Source: Thermoleophilia bacterium (lineage in GTDB: Bacteria > Actinomycetota > Thermoleophilia > Miltoncostaeales > Miltoncostaeaceae). Taken from it: a DNA stretch of 64,000 bases. The DNA is taken from NCBI GenBank assembly GCA_020848615.1, contig JADLHW010000036.1:44232-108231 (forward strand), read 5' to 3'. Below the pieces are notes generated by a model that worked only from the letters and a program-made list of their open reading frames with translations, was not told the DNA's origin and made no database searches. Positions within the stretch are counted from its first letter, which is position 1, and every line of letters begins with the position of its first letter. Below are positions 59,009-64,000 of the stretch, piece after piece. A program made the translations under genes and the position numbers.

Positions 59009-61606
59009 TCAGACGGTGACCAGCGGCCCGGCCTCCAGCAGGTCGAGGGTGCCGCCGCGCTCGAGGAACTCCTCGGCGCCCGCCAGGCGGGCGACGCACT
59101 CGGCCGCCCGCGGCGCGTCGGCCAGGTCGCGGCGCGGGGCGGGCACCTGGGCCCGCAGGCCGTCGTCCGAGACGTGCAGCAGGCCCAGCTCGGCCAGCGC
59201 GCCCAGCGCGTCGGCGACCGCGGCGGGCTCCCGGAGCGGGAGGCCCGGGGCGCCCAGGAGCAGCTCCTCCAGCGCGCCGTCCCAGGCGCGCGGCGCGCCG
59301 TCGCGCAGGCCGGGCCACACCGCCGCGGCCGTGGCGCGCACGTCCCAGCGGGCGGCCGCCATCATGCGGGCGAACCCGGTCTCCGGCTCGCCCCACAGCA
59401 GGTGCAGGAACCGGCCGCCGGCGTGGTGGCGGATCCATCCCGCCTGGTGGGCGTCCCACGGCGGGTCCAGCACCGCCAGGTGCATGCCCGCGGGGATCGC
59501 CGCGCCCGGCAGGGCCCCGTGGTCGAGCATCGCGATCGCCGGCCGGCCCTCCAGCTGCGCGAGGCGGCCCGCGAGCGCCGCCGGATCGCAGCGGCCGCCG
59601 CCCAGGACCGCGAGCTCCACGCCGATGCGGTCCGGTTGCAGGACCTCCTCCAGGGCGGCGCGCCGCCGGGCGGCGTCCGCGGTGACCACCACCACCCCGC
59701 CGTCCGCCCCGGCGAGGGCGGCGATGCGGCTCATCGCCGACCCCTCCCCCCGGTGGTCGCGGACGCCCAGGGGGGCGGCGGCCTCGGCGGGCGGGGCCTC
59801 GGGGGCGTCCGGGCCGGAGGCCAGCAGGCGCCGCACCTCCGCGAGGCCGCGCCGGGCGGTGCACGCCAGGTCGCATGCGGCCGCGCAGTCCCGGGCGACG
59901 GTGCCGCGGCCCCGCGTGACGGGCTCCAGCCGCTCGATCACGACGCGCGGCCCCACGAAGCCCTGGAAGCGCTCCACGCCGAGCGACACGTGGGCGTCGA
60001 AGCGCTGCCCGTCCTCGATCCGCGCGGCTCGGTGGCCGTGGCCGAACCCGACGGCCCGTGAGTGCGCGCCGCCGCACCGCAGCCGCACCTGGAGGTGCCG
60101 TCCGTTCGCGCCGACGGTGCCGGCGCCCTCCGCGGTGCAGCCGGGCATGAGCAGCCGCACCGACGGGTTGCCGCGGCCGAACGGGGCCAGCACCTCGAAC
60201 GCCTCCGCGCTGCCCACAGTGAGGTCCCGGGCGCCCACCACCGCGTCCACCGTGCGCACCCGGGCGCGGTCGATGACGCCGCTGATGCCCCTCGCGGCCT
60301 CCAGCAGCTCGTCGCGGAAGCGGGCGATGTGAGCGGGGTCGAGCTGCAGGCCGATCGCGCCGGCGTGGCCGCCCCAGCGGGTGAGCGCCGAGTCCGCGCG
60401 GGAGACCAGGTCGTGCAGGTCCACGCCGGGCAGGCTGCGGCCGGACCCCTTGGCGACATCCCCGTCGCGGGCGATCACGATGGCGGGGCGGTCGAAGCGC
60501 TCCACCAGGCGCGAGGCGACGATGCCCACCACGCCCTCGTGCCAGCCGTCGCCCGCGGCCACGATCGCGTGGCCGTCGCGGATCTCGTCGGGCGAGGCCT
60601 CGACCTGGGCGATCGCCTCGGCGGTGATGCGCTGCTCCACCTCGCGGCGCTCGACGTTCAGCGCCCACAGGCGCTCGGCGATGGGCCCCGCGGTCTCCTC
60701 GTCGGGGGCGAGCACCAGGTCCAGCGCCTCCATCGCGTGGCGCATGCGGCCCGCGGCGTTGATGGTGGGGCCCAGCTGGAACCCGAGGTCGCGGGCGGTG
60801 AGGGTGCGCGGGTCGATGCCCGCGGCCCTGCACAGCGCGCGGATGCCGGGGCGCGGCGCCTTGCGCAGCACCTCCAGGCCACGGGCCACCAGGCGGCGGT
60901 TCTGGCCGATGAGCGGCACCTGGTCGGCCACGGTGGCCAGGGCCACCAGGTCGAGTTCCTCCTCGGGATGCGGCCCCAGCAGGCCCTCCCCCAGCCGGGC
61001 CGCCAGCGCCCGCACCAGCATGAACACCACCCCGACGGCGGCCGGCAGGTCCTCCTGCGGGCGGCCCAGGGCGGGGTTGGCGAGGATGCCCGGCGGCCGG
61101 GCGCCCCCGGCCAGGTGGTGGTCGCAGATGATGACGTCCATGCCCAGCTCCACCGCGCGGGTGAGGGCGTCCTCCGCGGTGGTGCCGCAGTCCACCGTGC
61201 ACAGCACCGTCACGCCTTGGTCGGCGAGCAGCTCCACGTTCTCGGTGCGCACGCCGTAGCCGTCGGTGAAGCGGCTGGGCAGGAACGGCACCACCTCGCC
61301 CCCGGCCCCGCGCAGGCTCCGCGCCAGGACGGCGGTGGAGCACACCCCGTCGCAGTCGTAGTCCCCGTGCACCGCGATCGTCTCGCCGCGGCGCAGGGCG
61401 AGCACCAGCCGGTCGGCGGCGGGGCCGATGCCGTCCAGCGCCTCGGGGTCCGCAAGGGGCCCGTCGTTGGCCATGAACTCCCGCGCGGCGGCGGGGTCGC
61501 CCAGGCCGCGGCGCACCAGCGTCCAGGCCAGGGGCTCCGGGCAGTCCAGCGCGTCCCGCAGGGCCAGGACCTCGGCGAACGCCACCCGATCCGCCCGCCA
61601 GCCCAT
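59009..61606 (-). CDS. recJ: Single-stranded-DNA exonuclease RecJ, extended
   Basis: 865 residues; DHH phosphoesterase motifs VHGDYDCDGVCSTAVLARSL (motif I), CTVDCGTTAED (II), IICDHHLAGGA (III) and DLVALATVADQVPL (IV), then GPTINAAGRMRHAMEALDLV, GRSLPGVDLHDL, RWGGHAGAIGLQL (DHHA1) and the OB-type domain FQGFVGPRVVIERLEPV. The core enzyme ends near residue 570; about 270 further residues (from SRIAALAGADGGVVVVTADA) resemble a nucleotide-binding or helicase-like C-terminal domain found in long RecJ proteins. 5'-3' ssDNA exonuclease in recombination and repair. ATG 61606 has GGGAGG upstream and overlaps the UbiB stop by 1 bp. Confidence 0.95.
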   Translation of the reverse strand: MGWRADRVAFAEVLALRDALDCPEPLAWTLVRRGLGDPAAAREFMANDGPLADPEALDGIGPAADRLVLALRRGETIAVHGDYDCDGVCSTAVLARSLRGAGGEVVPFLPSRFTDGYGVRTENVELLADQGVTVLCTVDCGTTAEDALTRAVELGMDVIICDHHLAGGARPPGILANPALGRPQEDLPAAVGVVFMLVRALAARLGEGLLGPHPEEELDLVALATVADQVPLIGQNRRLVARGLEVLRKAPRPGIRALCRAAGIDPRTLTARDLGFQLGPTINAAGRMRHAMEALDLVLAPDEETAGPIAERLWALNVERREVEQRITAEAIAQVEASPDEIRDGHAIVAAGDGWHEGVVGIVASRLVERFDRPAIVIARDGDVAKGSGRSLPGVDLHDLVSRADSALTRWGGHAGAIGLQLDPAHIARFRDELLEAARGISGVIDRARVRTVDAVVGARDLTVGSAEAFEVLAPFGRGNPSVRLLMPGCTAEGAGTVGANGRHLQVRLRCGGAHSRAVGFGHGHRAARIEDGQRFDAHVSLGVERFQGFVGPRVVIERLEPVTRGRGTVARDCAAACDLACTARRGLAEVRRLLASGPDAPEAPPAEAAAPLGVRDHRGEGSAMSRIAALAGADGGVVVVTADAARRRAALEEVLQPDRIGVELAVLGGGRCDPAALAGRLAQLEGRPAIAMLDHGALPGAAIPAGMHLAVLDPPWDAHQAGWIRHHAGGRFLHLLWGEPETGFARMMAAARWDVRATAAAVWPGLRDGAPRAWDGALEELLLGAPGLPLREPAAVADALGALAELGLLHVSDDGLRAQVPAPRRDLADAPRAAECVARLAGAEEFLERGGTLDLLEAGPLVTV

Positions 61607-63255
61607 CACCACCTCCCGGAACGCGCGATCCCAACCACCACCCAGGCCGCCAGCGCGAAGCCGGCGACGGCCGCCGGCAACGCGGCGGCGGCGAACCCGA
61701 TGAGCTGCGGCCCGGTATCGATGAGTGTGCCGACCAACGCGGACGACACGAGCAGGGCCAGCGACAGCATCGTGAGCATGAGCCGGTTGGCGCCGCTCTC
61801 GGCGCGCTCGATGGCCCGCGGCAGGTCGTGCTGGTGGATGGTGAGCTCCACCTCCCCGTCCTTCAGCTGCTCCAGCAGCTCGGCGATCTGGAACGGGTAG
61901 TCGCGGAAGGCGTGCAGGTAGCCCTCGGCGTCCGCGCGCAGCCGCCCGGCGATGCGGTCGGGCCGGAAGCGGTCGGCGATGAGCCGGTACGCGTACGGCC
62001 GGGCGGTCTCGAACACGTTGAAGTCCGGGCTCACCTGCAGGGCCACGCCCGCCAGCGTGGCGAGGGCCTTGTCGAGCATCACCCACCGGGCGGGCAGGAC
62101 GATCTGCAGGCGGTAGACGGTCTCGAACACCTCGCCCAGCAGGGCCCGGGCGTCGAGCTCCCCCATCGACCGGCCGGCATGGCGCTGCAGCACCACCTGC
62201 AGCTCGTCGGCGAGATCCTGCTCCCGCTGCTTGGGGTAGCGCACCCCCAGCGCGCGGAGGCGCCGCGGGATGGCCTCGGCGTCCAGGTCCACGACGTCGG
62301 CGAGCAGCCGCACCGCGGCCTCCCGGTCGCGTGCGGACAGGTGCCCGACCATCCCGAAGTCGATGAGCCCGATGTGCTCCGGGCCGCGCACCAGGATGTT
62401 GGCGGGGTGCGGGTCGGCGTGGAACACGCCGTGGTCGAACACCATCGCCATCCACGCCCGGGAGATGCGGTCCGCCAGGCGGCGGCGGTCGTCGGGCGTC
62501 CAGGACTCCAGGTCCAGGTGCGCCAGGGACGTGCCGCCCAGGTGCTCCATCACCAGCACGCGCGGGGTGGTGAGCGGCCAGTGGATGTGCGGCACGTCGA
62601 CGCCGTCCTCGCCGGCGAAGTTCCGCGCGAAGGCCTCGGCGTTGCGCGCCTCCACCCGGTAGTCCAGCTCGCGGCGGATGCTGCGGCCGAACTCCTCCAC
62701 CAAGGCGACGACGTCGATGAACGCCAGGCGCCGCACCCGGTCCTTGGCGATCTTCGCGACCTGCTCCAGCAGGCCGAGATCGGCGGTGATGCGGCGCTCC
62801 GCGTCGGGCCGCTGGACCTTCACCACCACCTCGGTGCCGTCCTCCAGCACCGCGCGGTGCACCTGGCCGATGGACGCCGCGGCGATGGGCGTGTCGTCGA
62901 ACTCGGCGAACACCTCCTCCACGGGCCGCCCGAGCTCGGACTCGATGACGGCCCGGATGCGCGCGACGGGCTCGGGCCGGGCGTCGTCCTGAAGGCCGCG
63001 CAGCTCGACGAGGATGTCGGGCGGCACGACGTCGGGGCGCGTGGACAGCAGCTGCCCGAACTTCACGAACGTGGGGCCCAGCTCGTCGAGCATGGCCCGC
63101 ACGCGCGGGCCGCGGGTGCCGGGCGGGTCGGTCGCACCGGACGGCCCGTGTCCGGGCGGCGTCCGGCCGAAGACGTACCCGAACCCGTGGCGCGCGGCCA
63201 CGTGGGCGATCTCGCCGATGCGGGCGAGGTTCTGGCGCCGGTCGGCCGGGGTCAC
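61606..63255 (-). CDS. UbiB/ABC1-family atypical protein kinase-like protein
   Basis: 549 residues from GTG 63255. KxGQ-type N-terminus [20 protein letters not shown], the Ala-rich nucleotide loop [20 protein letters not shown], Lys in [34 protein letters not shown] and [10 protein letters not shown] are all conserved. Two C-terminal membrane helices ([39 protein letters not shown]). UbiB-like proteins support quinone biosynthesis or lipid homeostasis rather than protein phosphorylation; actinobacterial members lack a defined function. TACGCT seven bases upstream indicates a leaderless promoter; recJ follows with a 1-bp overlap. Confidence 0.92.
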   Translation of the reverse strand: MTPADRRQNLARIGEIAHVAARHGFGYVFGRTPPGHGPSGATDPPGTRGPRVRAMLDELGPTFVKFGQLLSTRPDVVPPDILVELRGLQDDARPEPVARIRAVIESELGRPVEEVFAEFDDTPIAAASIGQVHRAVLEDGTEVVVKVQRPDAERRITADLGLLEQVAKIAKDRVRRLAFIDVVALVEEFGRSIRRELDYRVEARNAEAFARNFAGEDGVDVPHIHWPLTTPRVLVMEHLGGTSLAHLDLESWTPDDRRRLADRISRAWMAMVFDHGVFHADPHPANILVRGPEHIGLIDFGMVGHLSARDREAAVRLLADVVDLDAEAIPRRLRALGVRYPKQREQDLADELQVVLQRHAGRSMGELDARALLGEVFETVYRLQIVLPARWVMLDKALATLAGVALQVSPDFNVFETARPYAYRLIADRFRPDRIAGRLRADAEGYLHAFRDYPFQIAELLEQLKDGEVELTIHQHDLPRAIERAESGANRLMLTMLSLALLVSSALVGTLIDTGPQLIGFAAAALPAAVAGFALAAWVVVGIARSGRW

Positions 63256-63303
63256 TGCGCCGAGCGTACCAGGGGGCCCCGGAGGACCCCCTGGGCGCTC
63301 GGG

Positions 63304-64000
63304 TCAGGCGTCGAGGTAGCGGAAGGTGCCGCTGGCCGCGAACGGCCCGGTGGAGCTCGCCGTGAGGGTGAGGGTGAATCCCTCGCGGCTGGGGGCGAAT
63401 CCGTCGTCGGTGAGGACCTTCAGGTTCGCCGGGTCGCAGTTCATCAGCGCCTCGACCACCAGCACCAGGGTGCCGGCCTCGGGGCGGCCGCGGGTCGGCA
63501 GGCTCCACGTGAGTGGGGCGTCGTCCAGCGGCTGGCGGAACGTGACGCCGGACAGCGTCTGGTGGCCCGGCTGCAGTGCCATGCCTCCCAGCGACCACCG
63601 CCCGGTGTACCGCTCCTCCCCCTGCCCGCGCATCCAGTCGGGGGTCTCGTCGACGAGGATGTCGGACGCGTCGGGCTCGACGTCGTCCCACCACGCCAGG
63701 CCGTCCGCGGGCGCCGTGACGGGTGCCGGGGCGTCGGCGACCGGCGATGCGGTGGCCTCGGCGGCCGGCACCTCGATGACCGTCTCGACGACCGGCGCGG
63801 CCTCGGCCGCCGGCTCGGCGACCACCTCGGCCTCGGGCTCCGCGACCACCTCGGCCGCGGGCTCCACGACCACCTCGGGCTCCGGGTCCGGGGCGACCTC
63901 GGCCTCCGGGGCCGGGGCGACCTCGGCCTCGGGCTCGGCGCTCGGCGCGACGGCCTCGGGAGCTTCCTCCGGCCGGGGCGCCCACTCGTCCGGGTCGTCG
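63304..64000 (-). CDS. Protein with Glu/Ala/Pro repeats, 3' part only
   Basis: The frame enters from the right edge and ends at 63304 (about 231 residues). The visible N-terminal part is a run of imperfect repeats such as EVVAEPEAEVVAEPAAE and APAPEAEVAPDPEPE. A folded domain follows, beginning DGLAWWDDVEPDASDILVDE and containing RYTGRWSLGGMALQPGHQTL, SGVTFRQPLDDAPLTWSLPT and FTLTLTASSTGPFAASGTFR. I recognise no family. The acidic repeats suggest a flexible, perhaps surface-exposed or nucleic-acid-avoiding linker. Confidence 0.7.
   Translation of the reverse strand, partial: DDPDEWAPRPEEAPEAVAPSAEPEAEVAPAPEAEVAPDPEPEVVVEPAAEVVAEPEAEVVAEPAAEAAPVVETVIEVPAAEATASPVADAPAPVTAPADGLAWWDDVEPDASDILVDETPDWMRGQGEERYTGRWSLGGMALQPGHQTLSGVTFRQPLDDAPLTWSLPTRGRPEAGTLVLVVEALMNCDPANLKVLTDDGFAPSREGFTLTLTASSTGPFAASGTFRYLDA

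Noticed and set aside
59009..63985. A single minus-strand open frame of more than 1600 codons across recJ and ubiB
   Set aside because: Only the first part is recJ; the upstream portion is a shadow of ubiB in another frame, which is common in GC-rich DNA.
63700..64000. GC-rich repeats at the right edge as a DNA repeat element
   Set aside because: The repeats keep one reading frame (Glu/Ala/Pro) and end in a folded domain, so they belong to a protein.

Overview
This 64 kb window is chromosomal DNA from a very high-GC (roughly 74-75 %) bacterium. The actinobacterial integration host factor (mihF), the rbfA/DUF503/infB/ylxR/nusA/rimP order, TANNNT -10 boxes placed 6-8 nt before start codons (leaderless transcripts) and frequent GTG/TTG starts point to Actinobacteriota. 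The protein content best fits a deep-branching class such as Thermoleophilia (inference only; no marker gene was compared). Coding density is high. I see no insertion sequence, prophage, CRISPR array, rRNA or recognisable defence island; the window is mostly core chromosome.

Layout. 1-12.9 kb (minus strand): the end of an AlkC/AlkD-like repair gene, then an information-processing block in the order rimP, nusA, ylxR, infB, DUF503, rbfA, nrnA, truB, ribF, rpsO, pnp, M16 peptidase. Many neighbours overlap by 4 bp. A hairpin with a U-rich tail upstream of rimP is a candidate attenuator. 13-18.8 kb: dtd, a YbjN-like gene, and a MoxR/DUF58/TgpA transglutaminase/TPR operon. 18.8-22.6 kb: a secreted beta-propeller protein and the mihF-gmk-coaBC operon. 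22.7-30.4 kb: the pyrimidine operon pyrR-pyrB-pyrC-(isochorismatase-like)-carA-carB, preceded by a PyrR-type RNA hairpin and a 14-codon His-rich leader ORF. 30.4-33.8 kb: tRNase Z, a phosphodiesterase and a two-gene ABC exporter. 33.9 kb: tRNA-Arg(CCG) followed by a gene-free, lower-GC gap.

34-44.5 kb (mostly plus strand): a lipoprotein, an atypical SDR, a Na+/H+ antiporter, a DUF4389 protein, a phosphate uptake pair (DUF47 and PiT) joined to a hydroxyacyl-CoA dehydrogenase-like and a hydroxypyruvate isomerase-like gene, a secreted protein, a membrane protein with an HEXXH motif, and an FAD monooxygenase. 44.5-48 kb: a degraded partial copy of a sensor gene beside an intact GAF-GGDEF-HD-GYP cyclic-di-GMP protein. 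48-51.9 kb: small regulatory and zinc-ribbon/SPOR genes. 51.9-55.4 kb: hyuA and hyuB, with hyuB carrying a one-base frameshift just before its C-terminus. 55.5-64 kb (minus strand): a zinc-ribbon protein behind a 24-bp perfect palindrome, a LytR_C protein, the (p)ppGpp enzyme Rel, RecJ, a UbiB-family kinase and a partial acidic-repeat protein.

The most informative observations are the PyrR leader with its His-rich micro-ORF, the hyuB frameshift confirmed by a terminator hairpin, the degraded sensor paralogue at an exact 688-bp offset, the palindrome before the zinc-ribbon gene, the zinc-finger-like C-terminus of NusA, two genes lacking a canonical start codon, and a recurrent leaderless-promoter geometry.
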